From positions 1 to 64,000 of the forward strand of contig CAYRDC010000009.1 in the NCBI GenBank assembly GCA_964422925.1: 64,000 nt of DNA, read 5' to 3'. Of this stretch, positions 36,029 to 44,965 are shown piece after piece (within the stretch, counting starts at the first letter, position 1; each line of letters opens with the position of its first letter). A program made the translations under genes and the position numbers. The DNA is from CAYRDC01 sp964422925 (GTDB taxonomy: Bacteria > Bacteroidota > Bacteroidia > Chitinophagales > S012-47). Below the pieces are notes generated by a model. That model saw nothing but the letters and a program-made list of their open reading frames with translations, did not search any database and had not been told where the DNA came from.

Positions 36029-36556
36029 TTATTTTGATTCTTCAACCAACAGTTGATGAAATTGATGCCGGGCATCATAGAGCCTGATTTGCACTTCAGC
36101 AACCGGCAGGTTAAGAATTTTACTAATTTCTGCATAGTTAAACTGTTCGATATCACATAATAGAATAAATACCCGTTTTGTGATTTCCAATCTTTTAAGA
36201 CTATTGTTCCATGGTTCCTCGTGCAGGGCATCCATTGCATGTACGTTAAACAACATGGAAACAATGGGATGGTTTTTATCATTGGGAATAACTATTTCTT
36301 CCCGGAAATTCAGAGGTAAAATATGTGCAAAATCCCGTTTGATTGTTTCGTGCAACAAGGAAAACCAGGCGAATTTACTGTTTCCCATTGGCCGGTTGCT
36401 GGCCATACGGTTCAGGCCTTCCGACACTGTTTGCAAAGTTATGTCGTTGGCCAGGTTCAGGTCGTATGAAAGGTGCCAGGAGTAGGTGTAGAGCAACTCC
36501 ACATTTTCAAGTTGATCGGAACTAAGTAAACTATCAGGTTGAGTTTTCTTTGTCAT
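36029..36556 (-). CDS. Divergent ECF-like sigma factor
   Basis: The 175-residue protein ends in a sigma region 4-like helix-turn-helix (FNYAEISKILNLPVAEVQIRLYDARHQF), and its N-terminal half has a region 2-like helical pattern (AWFSLLHETIKRDF). The lack of a well-conserved region 2 WR motif makes it atypical. No anti-sigma gene follows; instead DUF2231, crp/fnr and two small membrane protein genes do. It could also be a sigma-like regulator that no longer binds core polymerase. First gene of the operon. Confidence 0.72.
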   Translation of the reverse strand: MTKKTQPDSLLSSDQLENVELLYTYSWHLSYDLNLANDITLQTVSEGLNRMASNRPMGNSKFAWFSLLHETIKRDFAHILPLNFREEIVIPNDKNHPIVSMLFNVHAMDALHEEPWNNSLKRLEITKRVFILLCDIEQFNYAEISKILNLPVAEVQIRLYDARHQFHQLLVEESK

Positions 36557-36740
36557 ATCGACATCTTAATGATGTATGGCGGGCCGGGCTTTTTTATTAC
36601 GAATCTAATATAGTGGTTTTTGCATTATGACATACTGTTTCAGCCTTTTTAAAGGAGTATATTAACACTAATTAACGATTCATTTTCAGGGGGTTGACAA
36701 TAATGTCTGTTTGTTGGAAACTTTGCTGCAGAGAAATTAA

Positions 36741-36766
36741 AAAAAGCCCGGTTGCCCGGGCTTTTT
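36741..36766 (-). terminator. Strong bidirectional terminator
   Basis: An 11-bp perfect stem AAAAAGCCCGG/CCGGGCTTTTT with loop TTGC. It serves the minus-strand gene at 36784-38967, whose stop is 18 bases away, and ends with seven Ts on that strand. Confidence 0.9.
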
Positions 36767-36783
36767 CATAAGCTTCTCCAAGC

Positions 36784-38967
36784 TTACTGTTTAATAAATT
36801 TCTGATAGGTATTATGATTGTTTACCCCGGTTATTTCTATCAGATAAAACCCACTGGCTAGATTTGCCACCGGGATAGCTGCAGTTTGAATCCCCTTTTG
36901 CAGGATTAGGTTTTGGGTAATCCCGGTTTCGGCCCCTGAATAGTTCAGGATCCGAATGGCATACCTACCGGATTCTTTAACCAGGAAATAAAGATTCAAT
37001 TGCGCGGAAACCGGATTGGGATAAATTTTGGTAATATCCTTCATTGGTTGTTCCAATATACCTGTTGGAAAGGACAAGGTGGCTTCCGTGGCAAAGACCG
37101 GTGGCAGTTGGTTAGCCTGTTCCGGGATAAACGGTATGCCATCGCCATCCGAGTCAGAACCGTTTTCACCCGTGTTGGGTCCTTCTGATAGTTGCATACT
37201 GTTGACCACTTTTTTAAAGAACAGGGTGTAGATGGCGGGTGCCACGGTATTATTGCCTGTCAACGATCCTTCGCGCAACGCACCGGCAATTATAGCAATA
37301 ATTTCCGGGGAATAAATTGCCTGGGGATTTCCCTGTTCAGTGCGGAAACTGTGCACAGACGGTACATAGAATTCGGAAATCAGGTAATTATAGGCATTAT
37401 CGGCTGTGGCAAGGTATGCACTGTTGCCAGTAGCCTCGTATGCAGCATATAAACCCCGGGCAGCAGCAGCCTGGCTGACGACCTTCTTGGCACCGGAATC
37501 GGGACCGTTGCCAATCGTATACCTGTTATAATATCCACCGGCAGGATCTTTTAATTTGGTGGAGAGGAATGCAGCCTGTGCATTCAAAACCCCCAAGGCT
37601 ATTCCTTCAATCGGTGTTCCGGCAAATTCTTCCACTACCTGTTTCAGAATTACCAGGATATACCCGGCATTTTGCGTGCTGATGGTATTGCCCGGTACCG
37701 GGTTTTTGCTTCCATCCAGGCCTGAAGAATCTACAAAAGTTCCTTCCTGCATGTTATAGTGCATAGCCATTAGGTTTTGGAAAATCACTTTGGCGGTTCC
37801 TTTCATCAGGTCATATGGGCCGGGCATACCGGTTTGTGACATGGCAGCCGGGAAAGGGTCGCCATCAAACACTGCTTTATAAGCAAGGTGAGCGGCATCA
37901 CTGCTGTCATTCGGATTCATCATATTGGTAAAATTGAGCGTTCCCCACAGGTAGGATAACTGGTCCCAGAGTAAACTGGCAGCGTCTGAAACAATTAATG
38001 AAGATAGTTTAGGAGGCAGCATGGCATTTACCTGAGTTTCCGTTACATCAATCCGGTGCGGGAAATATTGAATCCCGTTAGCCGGATCATAGGTCATGGG
38101 ATTTACAGCTCCGAGACTGTCTCCGTTATAAGCCAACCGGTTGATAACAAACAAGGTTTTATTAATGGCTTCGGCTGTCAGTACATGGCCGATAAATCCG
38201 TCCAGCCCGTCCCCGCCATAATAAACATTATTGCCCGGGTCGAAATGAGGCGAACCGGCCGAATCCGGACTTACCACCCCGTCCGGATCGATGCCGTTAT
38301 CCAGCGAATCGTGAAAGGCGCCCAGCATGTCCTGGGCCCATAAATATTGTTTCATGAGGGTTTGGCCCATGGCTGCCAGATTCAGGGTTTTGTTCATCTT
38401 GCTTCGGTCCCAGCGAAGGGTTGAAAAATCGGTTGAAAAATTTTGTGTGTCCACTGGTTGAGGCAGGTGCGGGTCTCCGCTTTCGAATTCGGCAAACTGG
38501 GGCCACGCGTTAGCGGGCGCCATATGGTTGGTAAGCAAAATGAAATGCGCGATGGTTTTCATTAGCTCATCGTCTTCCTTAAACCCGTTTTGCATGCCTC
38601 CGGTGAAGGTTCCGTCAAAATTGGAAGGTTCCATGGCCGCTTTTTGGCTAATGACCGGAGACCACATCATGTGCAGTCCCATCCCTGACTGGGAAACAAT
38701 GGTTGCCAGGGCGTATCTGGAATATTCATAGCTTTCTATGCCCGTGGTGTAAGCTATGGAATCGGGGCTGTTCAGGGTGAACGGATTCAGGTTGTCCAAA
38801 TTGTACCCAAGGGCTTCTGCAAATGGTTCTCCACTTTCATTGATCTCATTGGCCAATAACATTTGGCCCGCTGTTTTGTAGATGTTGGTATTGGTAATTT
38901 GCACCTGCGCTTTGAGGCTAAAAATTGCCAGCATCACCAGGCTGGCCAGTGTGTAAATACGTTTCAT
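36784..38967 (-). CDS. Large T9SS-secreted protein of unknown function
   Basis: The ATG at 38967 begins a signal peptide (MKRIYTLASLVMLAIFSLKAQ), giving 727 residues; an upstream in-frame extension was dropped. Residues about 20-610 are mostly helical. Segments such as AAARGLYAAYEATGNSAY and GYILVILKQVVEEFAG suggest an alpha/alpha-barrel of the six-hairpin kind. No catalytic motif could be named. A D-x-D-G-D-G calcium-type loop (DSDGDGIPF) lies before the C-terminal T9SS sorting domain (IYPNPVSAQLNLYF...). It has its own terminator, and a perfect -7 box lies 46 bases before the ATG. Confidence 0.7.
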   Translation of the reverse strand: MKRIYTLASLVMLAIFSLKAQVQITNTNIYKTAGQMLLANEINESGEPFAEALGYNLDNLNPFTLNSPDSIAYTTGIESYEYSRYALATIVSQSGMGLHMMWSPVISQKAAMEPSNFDGTFTGGMQNGFKEDDELMKTIAHFILLTNHMAPANAWPQFAEFESGDPHLPQPVDTQNFSTDFSTLRWDRSKMNKTLNLAAMGQTLMKQYLWAQDMLGAFHDSLDNGIDPDGVVSPDSAGSPHFDPGNNVYYGGDGLDGFIGHVLTAEAINKTLFVINRLAYNGDSLGAVNPMTYDPANGIQYFPHRIDVTETQVNAMLPPKLSSLIVSDAASLLWDQLSYLWGTLNFTNMMNPNDSSDAAHLAYKAVFDGDPFPAAMSQTGMPGPYDLMKGTAKVIFQNLMAMHYNMQEGTFVDSSGLDGSKNPVPGNTISTQNAGYILVILKQVVEEFAGTPIEGIALGVLNAQAAFLSTKLKDPAGGYYNRYTIGNGPDSGAKKVVSQAAAARGLYAAYEATGNSAYLATADNAYNYLISEFYVPSVHSFRTEQGNPQAIYSPEIIAIIAGALREGSLTGNNTVAPAIYTLFFKKVVNSMQLSEGPNTGENGSDSDGDGIPFIPEQANQLPPVFATEATLSFPTGILEQPMKDITKIYPNPVSAQLNLYFLVKESGRYAIRILNYSGAETGITQNLILQKGIQTAAIPVANLASGFYLIEITGVNNHNTYQKFIKQ

Positions 38968-39013
38968 GATTACTTTCTCCTGATTTTTAATGAAATAATT
39001 CATGTATCGGAGC

Positions 39014-39021
39014 CAAAGGTA
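39014..39021 (-). promoter_or_regulatory. Candidate -7 box (TACCTTTG)
   Basis: Perfect TAnnTTTG on the minus strand, 46 bases before the ATG of the T9SS cargo gene. No TTG at the expected -33 distance. Confidence 0.35.
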
Positions 39022-39104
39022 GAAGCGGGGCATTGGGTAAGTTGTCGGGGATTTGACAGTTCCGGGCAATTAAGGTGTTTTTAAGAAAGCCCGGATTTAT
39101 ACAA

Positions 39105-39136
39105 AAAATAAGAGGCCTCCGCGAGGAAGCCTCTTT
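39105..39136 (-). terminator. Terminator of the copper operon
   Basis: Stem AAGAGGC/GCCTCTT with an inner CCT/AGG helix; on the minus strand it is followed by ATTTTTTG. It closes the long minus-strand run starting near 53.5 kb. Confidence 0.75.
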
Positions 39137-39165
39137 TGATGAAGGGAATCAAATCAGGATTCAGT

Positions 39166-39241
39166 ACTCCTGTTAAAAACCATGAAAATCTACTGTCGTT
39201 GCTAGCTACCGCTAATCAAACAACAATAATAAACAGGAGTA
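39166..39241. repeat. Perfect 10-bp inverted repeat, 56-base spacer
   Basis: TACTCCTGTT (39166-39175) and AACAGGAGTA (39232-39241) are exact reverse complements, between the last gene of the copper operon and its terminator. It could be an mRNA stem-loop protecting the 3' end, or a regulator site. No known element was recognised. Confidence 0.5.
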
Positions 39242-39291
39242 TGGATTCAATTTGTCGGAAAAACGACAGAACCTGATTTTCTGTTTCTGGC

Positions 39292-39678
39292 TTACAGGGA
39301 CGCAATGATTTTCCGGAGTTTGTCTTTAATTTCTTCAGCGACAGCCCCCAGTTCATTATTCTCCACAGCCTGCATACTGGCCATGGGGTCAATGGCTGAA
39401 ACTTCAACCGTATTGGGGCCCAGTTGCTGAACCACTACATTGCAGGGCAACATCAGGCCAATTTTATCTTCAGCCTGAAGCGCTTTGTAAGCATAAGGCG
39501 GGTTGCAGGCGCCCAAAATCCGGTATGGCCTGAAATCCACATCCAGTTTTTTCTTCAGGGTGGCCTGTACGTCAATTTCAGTCAGAATGCCAAAGCCTTC
39601 GGTTTTCAGCGCTTCCGTTACCTTTTCAATGGCCGATTCCATATCGGTTTTCAGTGTTTTTGAAAAAAAGTAAGTCAT
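39292..39678 (-). CDS. DUF302 protein
   Basis: A 128-residue soluble protein matching DUF302 throughout: EGFGILTEIDVQATLKKKLD, YRILGACNPPYAYKAL and LMLPCNVVVQQ. The conserved cysteines sit in GACNP and LPCN. The family is common beside metal-resistance and sulfur genes, but the function is unknown. Its ATG overlaps the stop of the DUF5676 gene (ATGA), showing tight coupling. It is the last coding gene of the copper operon. Confidence 0.88.
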   Translation of the reverse strand: MTYFFSKTLKTDMESAIEKVTEALKTEGFGILTEIDVQATLKKKLDVDFRPYRILGACNPPYAYKALQAEDKIGLMLPCNVVVQQLGPNTVEVSAIDPMASMQAVENNELGAVAEEIKDKLRKIIASL

Positions 39679-39965
39679 TGTTTTTTAGATTTTGTAATGA
39701 GATAATTGTAAATAAGCGATGTTGTGAATCCAATACCGCCAAAGATCACAGCGGTCAGAAGAAGACCTGCAAGGGTTTGCCCCATGGGAACACGATCGCG
39801 TAAAATGCTTTGCACATCCAGCCCATGTAACAAGGCATTGAATATCCAGATAGTAAAGTCATGTCCTGCCAGGCTCATGAATATAAGGCAGGACAGGTAA
39901 AATAACAATCCGGCTGATGCGGTTCCCAGCGCAAATTTTCCGGTGTGCAATTTTGGATATTTCAT
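39675..39965 (-). CDS. DUF5676-family membrane protein
   Basis: A 96-residue protein with two to three hydrophobic segments (FALGTASAGLLFYLSCLIFM, the AGLLLTAVIFGGIGF region). Length and pattern match DUF5676, small membrane proteins that often lie next to copper ATPases. Role unknown. It starts 16 bases after copB and overlaps DUF302 by four bases. Confidence 0.75.
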   Translation of the reverse strand: MKYPKLHTGKFALGTASAGLLFYLSCLIFMSLAGHDFTIWIFNALLHGLDVQSILRDRVPMGQTLAGLLLTAVIFGGIGFTTSLIYNYLITKSKKQ

Positions 39966-39981
39966 GGGTTTACAAATTTAC

Positions 39982-42039
39982 TCAGGAAATGCCGGGTTGC
40001 CGTTTGCGGATGCTGCGTTTCAGCAACTGCGCGTTCAGGGCAACAATCACCGTGCTCAGGCTCATGAATACTGCGCCCACAGCAGGTCCGAGCACTATTC
40101 CGTACGAGAACAATACCCCGGCAGCAAGCGGGATGGCAATGGCGTTGTATCCTGTGGCCCATGCTAGGTTCTGGATCATTTTTCCATAAGTGGCTTTTCC
40201 AAAAAGGATGAGGTTCAGGATATCCTGGGGATTGGAGTTGACCAGTATGATATCAGCTGTTTCGGCTGCGATATCTGTACCTGAACCTACGGCAATTCCT
40301 ACATCAGCCTGTGCCAGGGCGGGGGCGTCATTGACCCCATCCCCGGTCATAGCTACAAAGTGGCCTTTCTGCTGCAACTCTTTGACAATTTCCACTTTCT
40401 GGTGGGGCAATACTTCAGCATAGAATCCATCCAGGCCCAGTTGCTCGCTGACGGAACGGGCCACCGTAGTATTGTCTCCGGTTGCCATGAATACCTTTAT
40501 TCCCTCTTTCCGGAATTTTTCGATGGCAGCTTTTGATTCCGGTCTTATTTCATCAGCCAGGGCAATGTATCCGGCTAATTCTTCATTCACCAGGACAAAA
40601 ACAATGGTTTCGGCTTTGGTAAGCTGGGTGTCTTCCGGGATTTCAATCCCTTTTTCTTTCAGGTATCCCGGGCTGACCACTTTAATGTTTTTCCCGTTTA
40701 CGAACGCTTCCACCCCTTTGCCTGTGATGGCATTAAAACTGCTGTTTTGCGGAATTTCCAGGTTTAACCCTTCGGCTTTTTGAACAATACCTACTGCTAT
40801 GGGGTGTTCTGAATTTTGTTCCAGGCTGGCCGCCAGCGCGAGAACCTGGTCAGTGGTATAATCACGCCCGATAACGGTTATTCGCGTCACTCCGAATTCG
40901 CCTTTGGTGAGTGTACCGGTTTTGTCGAATACAATGGCCGAGATTTTCCGGGCATTTTCAAAGGCGGTCCGGTTCCGGATCAGCAAACCGTTTTGCGCGG
41001 AAATAGCTGTGGAAATGGCCACTACCAGTGGAATGGCCAGACCGAGTGCATGCGGACAGGAAATCACCATAACGGTAACCATCCTTTCCAGCGAGAAAGT
41101 GAAATCATAACCCAGCACTAACCACGTAGTCAGGGTGATGAATCCCACGGATAAAGCTATGTAAGTAAGCCATTTGGCGGCCCGATCAGCCAGGTGCTGG
41201 GTTTTGGATTTGGTTTTTTGGGCTTCCTGAACCAGGGTGATTACTTTATTCAGGTAGGAATCTTCCCCGGTATGCTCAACCTGGACTTTCAGTGAACCGT
41301 TTCCGTTAATAGACCCCCCAATGACCTGACCGCCCTGGGTTTTGAGAACCGGTGTGCTTTCCCCGGTAAGCATGCTTTCATTCAGGTAGCTTTCCCCTTC
41401 GGTTATCACACCGTCTGCGGGTACTTTTTCACCGGGTTTGATCAGGATGATATCTCCTTTTTTCAGTTCCTCCAACGGAATGTCCATGACATGATCCCCA
41501 TGAACCAGGTGTGCTTCAGAAGGCATCATGCTTACCAGCATTTCCAACGCTCGCGATGCCCCAAGCACTGATTTCATCTCTATCCAGTGCCCGATCAGCA
41601 TAATATCAATCAGTGTAACCAGTTCCCAGAAAAACATTTTCCCTTCCAGACCAAATACCACAGCGCTACTGTACACGTAAGCGACACTGATGGCAACGGC
41701 TATCAGGGTCATCATGCCCGGGGCCCGTTTTTTTACTTCGCTGACAAGCCCTTTTAAAAATGGCCAGCCACCATAAAGGAATACGATAGTTGATAGGGAA
41801 AAAATGAGGTAGTTTTGTCCAGTAAATGCCAGGGTGAAACCTAGGAATTCCTGAATCATGGGCGACAAAAGCAATACAGGAACCGTGAGCACCAGGGATA
41901 CCCAAAACCGTTTCCTGAAATCAGCAATCATCATGCGGTGATGATCGGCATGATCATGATGGCCTCCATGTTCAGCGTGGTTATGATGTTCATGATGGTG
42001 ATGTTTCTCTGTTTCATGATGATGATGTGTGTGTTCCAT
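39982..42039 (-). CDS. copB: CopB-type copper/silver P-type ATPase
   Basis: This 685-residue P1B-ATPase pumps metal across the inner membrane. The membrane metal site is CPH (residues 328-330, SCPHALGLAIP), the mark of the CopB (P1B-3) subtype, rather than the CPC of CopA. The phosphorylated aspartate is D372 in DKTGTLTKGE; TGES, the EHP motif and GDGVNDAPAL are also present. The N-terminus has no HMA domain. Instead residues 1-34 are extremely His-rich (over half histidine), a typical CopB metal-binding sequence. P1B-3 ATPases are linked to Cu(II)/Ag(I) export. Confidence 0.93.
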   Translation of the reverse strand: MEHTHHHHETEKHHHHEHHNHAEHGGHHDHADHHRMMIADFRKRFWVSLVLTVPVLLLSPMIQEFLGFTLAFTGQNYLIFSLSTIVFLYGGWPFLKGLVSEVKKRAPGMMTLIAVAISVAYVYSSAVVFGLEGKMFFWELVTLIDIMLIGHWIEMKSVLGASRALEMLVSMMPSEAHLVHGDHVMDIPLEELKKGDIILIKPGEKVPADGVITEGESYLNESMLTGESTPVLKTQGGQVIGGSINGNGSLKVQVEHTGEDSYLNKVITLVQEAQKTKSKTQHLADRAAKWLTYIALSVGFITLTTWLVLGYDFTFSLERMVTVMVISCPHALGLAIPLVVAISTAISAQNGLLIRNRTAFENARKISAIVFDKTGTLTKGEFGVTRITVIGRDYTTDQVLALAASLEQNSEHPIAVGIVQKAEGLNLEIPQNSSFNAITGKGVEAFVNGKNIKVVSPGYLKEKGIEIPEDTQLTKAETIVFVLVNEELAGYIALADEIRPESKAAIEKFRKEGIKVFMATGDNTTVARSVSEQLGLDGFYAEVLPHQKVEIVKELQQKGHFVAMTGDGVNDAPALAQADVGIAVGSGTDIAAETADIILVNSNPQDILNLILFGKATYGKMIQNLAWATGYNAIAIPLAAGVLFSYGIVLGPAVGAVFMSLSTVIVALNAQLLKRSIRKRQPGIS

Positions 42040-42080
42040 GGGTTTGGTTTTTGAAATTCAGAAACTTCGTTCCTGACAGG

Positions 42081-42422
42081 TTAATGAATTACAACCGGGC
42101 CTTCTTCCCCGCTTCTGATCCGGATGACACGTTTAACCTCTGAAATTGAAAGGATACCATCTCCGGGAGAACCGGTCTTGGCATTTTCCCGGATGAGGGC
42201 AATGGCTTTTTCCAGATTTTCGTCTGTAACCAGCAATTCAAGTTGTACAATCCTGCAATGAAGAAAAGGATATTTCAGACTGGGAAAATCTTTTTCGGGG
42301 TCGGAAAAACGGCCGGTGCCCTCGCAGTCGGAAATAGTAACGCCAAGAAAACCGGAAGACCGTAAAGCGTCATACACAGCCTGTAATTTTTCAGGCCGGA
42401 TAAAGGCTTTTATTTCTTTCAT
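42081..42422 (-). CDS. PII-like signalling protein in the copper operon
   Basis: The 113-residue protein has the PII core: MKEIKAFIRPEKLQAVYDALR at the start and KTGSPGDGILSISEVKRVIRIRSGE near the end. The T-loop (about 35-58) is diverged: it lacks the GlnB tyrosine region and instead carries CEGTGRFSDPEKDF and FLHC, with two cysteines and a histidine. Canonical nitrogen sensing is therefore unlikely; a metal or nucleotide sensor for neighbouring transporters is more plausible. It overlaps the NDH-2 stop by four bases (ATGA) and precedes copB by 41. Confidence 0.85.
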   Translation of the reverse strand: MKEIKAFIRPEKLQAVYDALRSSGFLGVTISDCEGTGRFSDPEKDFPSLKYPFLHCRIVQLELLVTDENLEKAIALIRENAKTGSPGDGILSISEVKRVIRIRSGEEGPVVIH

Positions 42423-43777
42423 GATGATTTGATTTTTGGGTTTGACAAAATATTGGGTTTTACCGGATGATTGGCTTCATCCTCTATGGTGAATTTTCGG
42501 ATGATTAACCGGTTTCCCTGGTCATAGGTCAGGTAGCTCCAGAGCCAGTTCAGGCCGACCTGCAATTTGTTGCGGAACCCGCTGATGGACACCAAGTGAA
42601 CCACAGACCAAAGCAACCAGGCAAAATACCCATTGGTTTTCAGGTTTCCGATTTCCGCAACAGCCCGTTTTCTTCCGATGGTAGCCAGCGATCCTTTGTC
42701 TTTGTATTCAAAGGGAACCATGGGTTTACCCTGCAGGTGGCGTAGCAGGTTTTTCCCAAGGTTTTTGCCTTGCTGCAAAGCCACCTGCGCCACCATGGGA
42801 TGTCCGTTGTGATAATCTTCCGTAGGCATATAAGCCAGGTCGCCTATGGCGAAGATGTTGTCGTAACCTTCCACCCGATTAAACCGGTCGGTTTTCAGCC
42901 GTTTTCCCCTGGACAGGGTTTCCTCCCGGAGTCCGGCTGGCGCCTGCCCGTTCACTCCCGCGGTCCAGATTACCCCCCTGCTAAGTATAGGGTTTCCATC
43001 TTTAACATTCACGTATTTGCCATCATAATCCGAGACCAGTGTATTGAGTCTGATGATTACCCCCATCCGCTGGAGAGAGCGGTATGCGCTTTCAGAGGCT
43101 TTTCCCGACAGGGCAGGGAGGAGGCGCGGGCCGGCTTCCACCAAATAAATTTTCATCAGGGAAGTGTCCAGTTCCGGGTAATCTTTTGGGACAATGTATT
43201 TTTTGAACTCTGCTAGGGCTCCCGCAGTTTCCACCCCGGCCGGGCCTCCGCCTACAATCACAAAGTTGGTTAACGCATCCCGTTCATCCATATCGCAGGT
43301 AACCACGGCCTTTTCCAGGTTTTGCAGCAGCATGCTGCGTATGTCCAGGGCTTGCTGCACCGTTTTCATGCCGAGGGCTTTTTCAGCTACCTGTTTCATC
43401 CCGAAGAAGTTATTGCAGCTTCCGGTAGCCAGCACCAGGAAATCGTAATCGATCTCGCCAATGTCGGTCAGCAGATTGTTGTGCTCCGGATCGATGGCCT
43501 GCACCTGGGCCATCCGGAACAGGAAATTCCGGTAGCCATTGAATTGTTTGCGCAGGGGAAAAGCGATGTTGTCCGGTTCGATGCCACAAGTCGCTACCTG
43601 GTACAAAAGAGGCTGGAACATATGGAAATTGTTCCGGTCGATCAGCACCACCTGTACCGGTTTGTTTTTAAGCCGTTTGACCAGCGCCATTCCAGCAAAA
43701 CCACCACCCACCACGACAACGCGGGGCCTCTTTGTTTCGGGAATGCAAATTTTCTCTCCGGTAAAACAATATTTCAT
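42419..43777 (-). CDS. Type II NADH dehydrogenase (NDH-2)-like oxidoreductase
   Basis: The ATG at 43777 gives 452 residues; the frame could extend 12 codons to a TTG, but the ATG is favoured. The FAD-binding motif VVVVGGGFAGMALV is at about 20-33, and the second nucleotide-binding fold has VIVGGGPAGVETAGALAE. The flavin-binding motif FAIGDLAY follows. The C-terminal ~60 residues form amphipathic/hydrophobic helices (AWLLWSVVHLVSI) that attach it to the inner membrane. It passes electrons from NADH to quinone without pumping. In a copper operon it may substitute for copper-damaged complex I or reduce Cu(II); that is inference. Confidence 0.88.
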   Translation of the reverse strand: MKYCFTGEKICIPETKRPRVVVVGGGFAGMALVKRLKNKPVQVVLIDRNNFHMFQPLLYQVATCGIEPDNIAFPLRKQFNGYRNFLFRMAQVQAIDPEHNNLLTDIGEIDYDFLVLATGSCNNFFGMKQVAEKALGMKTVQQALDIRSMLLQNLEKAVVTCDMDERDALTNFVIVGGGPAGVETAGALAEFKKYIVPKDYPELDTSLMKIYLVEAGPRLLPALSGKASESAYRSLQRMGVIIRLNTLVSDYDGKYVNVKDGNPILSRGVIWTAGVNGQAPAGLREETLSRGKRLKTDRFNRVEGYDNIFAIGDLAYMPTEDYHNGHPMVAQVALQQGKNLGKNLLRHLQGKPMVPFEYKDKGSLATIGRKRAVAEIGNLKTNGYFAWLLWSVVHLVSISGFRNKLQVGLNWLWSYLTYDQGNRLIIRKFTIEDEANHPVKPNILSNPKIKSS

Positions 43778-43846
43778 TGGAAGCTCTTTTTCAATCGCTT
43801 GAAATACTGGCAATGGCTGCCAGAAACTAATTCATTGGAGGTATTT

Positions 43847-44401
43847 TCAGTCGTTCGATTTAATGAGAACGGCTTCATTGATCTGACCCAGAATCACGTG
43901 GTAGAACCCATAATCTTCAGCCGGGATATTAAATTCCTCCAGATCGATTGCCGGGTATAACGATAGCATACAGCTGACTTCCCCCTGCTCGGTCAGGTGC
44001 AGGAGGCGCCCTTCAAAGTGGATCAGTTTTAAGGTGTTTCCTATTTCCAGCCAGCCTTCCACCTGGAACGTAAGCAGGGGGTGGCTTTTGGTATTGATGA
44101 AATCAAGACCCAGTTTGCCTTCAAAAGTTATTTCCCAATCAGGCAGCAGATTCAATATAGAATCTATAACCGGGTCGTTGCTGTAAAAAGAAAGAAGGGG
44201 GACAGCCACCCTTACTTCTGCGGTTTCATAATTCAGAAAGATATTGGCCTCCCGGCTCATCACATGAAAAGGATTTTCCTGGTAAATACCGGTAAATCCA
44301 ATTTTCGAGTTACGAGTACGGTACCATTCTTGTGCCGGGAGTTTACTGTCCCCCAGGAAAATGAAAATGGCGCATCCTACTATGGCTGCCAGTTTATTCA
44401 T
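43847..44401 (-). CDS. Secreted YceI-like domain protein
   Basis: This 184-residue protein has an N-terminal hydrophobic signal ending near LPAQ, then a beta-rich domain resembling YceI lipocalin-like folds (NSKIGFTGIYQENPFHVMSREANIF, TFEGKLGLDF, HPLLTFQVEGWLEIG, HFEGRLLHLT). YceI proteins bind isoprenoids in the periplasm. Similarity is judged only by pattern. It lies 10 bases after the His-rich lipoprotein gene, in the middle of the copper operon. Confidence 0.65.
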   Translation of the reverse strand: MNKLAAIVGCAIFIFLGDSKLPAQEWYRTRNSKIGFTGIYQENPFHVMSREANIFLNYETAEVRVAVPLLSFYSNDPVIDSILNLLPDWEITFEGKLGLDFINTKSHPLLTFQVEGWLEIGNTLKLIHFEGRLLHLTEQGEVSCMLSLYPAIDLEEFNIPAEDYGFYHVILGQINEAVLIKSND

Positions 44402-44411
44402 GAATTCCTTT

Positions 44412-44834
44412 TTAAGGGTGCAAAGGCTGATGTGCCGTGTGCAATGAATCCATCATCGCATGGTCTAACGTGTGATGACCATTTGGATCATTGTCATGGT
44501 TATGATGCCTGCCATTTACGTTGTTATGGTGCATCCCTCCATGATTGTCATGATGATGATCGTCAAAGACATAATTATGCGAATACATGTCGTGATAGTA
44601 AGAGAACAGGGAATCACAAACATGGTACATACTGTCAAGGTGCATTACAAACGAGGAATCGCAAGTTGGTGGATTATCGTGACAGGTTTGTAGCGAATCG
44701 TTGTAAGCCAGTGCTTTGAGCCGCCATTCAGTTAGTTGTTCAGCGGCCAATTGGTCAGAAGCAGTTATCGATCTTTTTTTGCAGGCGCTTACAACCAGTA
44801 GCGCTGCCAGTCCGATAAAGATAGTTTTTTTCAT
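44412..44834 (-). CDS. His-rich lipoprotein, probable copper-binding
   Basis: A 140-residue lipoprotein (lipobox VVSACKKR, C18). The second half is packed with histidines in HHH, HDNHGGMHHNN and HHNHDNDPNGHH clusters plus methionines, typical of periplasmic copper sponges. The first half has an LxxWRLKALAYNDS helix and three cysteines. I know no named family. It sits between the HMBD lipoprotein and the YceI-like protein. Confidence 0.68.
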   Translation of the reverse strand: MKKTIFIGLAALLVVSACKKRSITASDQLAAEQLTEWRLKALAYNDSLQTCHDNPPTCDSSFVMHLDSMYHVCDSLFSYYHDMYSHNYVFDDHHHDNHGGMHHNNVNGRHHNHDNDPNGHHTLDHAMMDSLHTAHQPLHP

Positions 44835-44965
44835 TTTTGTACCCTTTTGAGGTTAACAATTGGAGGGGTCACCCGGGCCGGGTTCGTGCGTTCCTGGTGA
44901 GGATTGGGTTAAGCTGGGAATCACTATCCGAATCCCGGACCCGGGGCCCTTTCTCTTTAATTACT

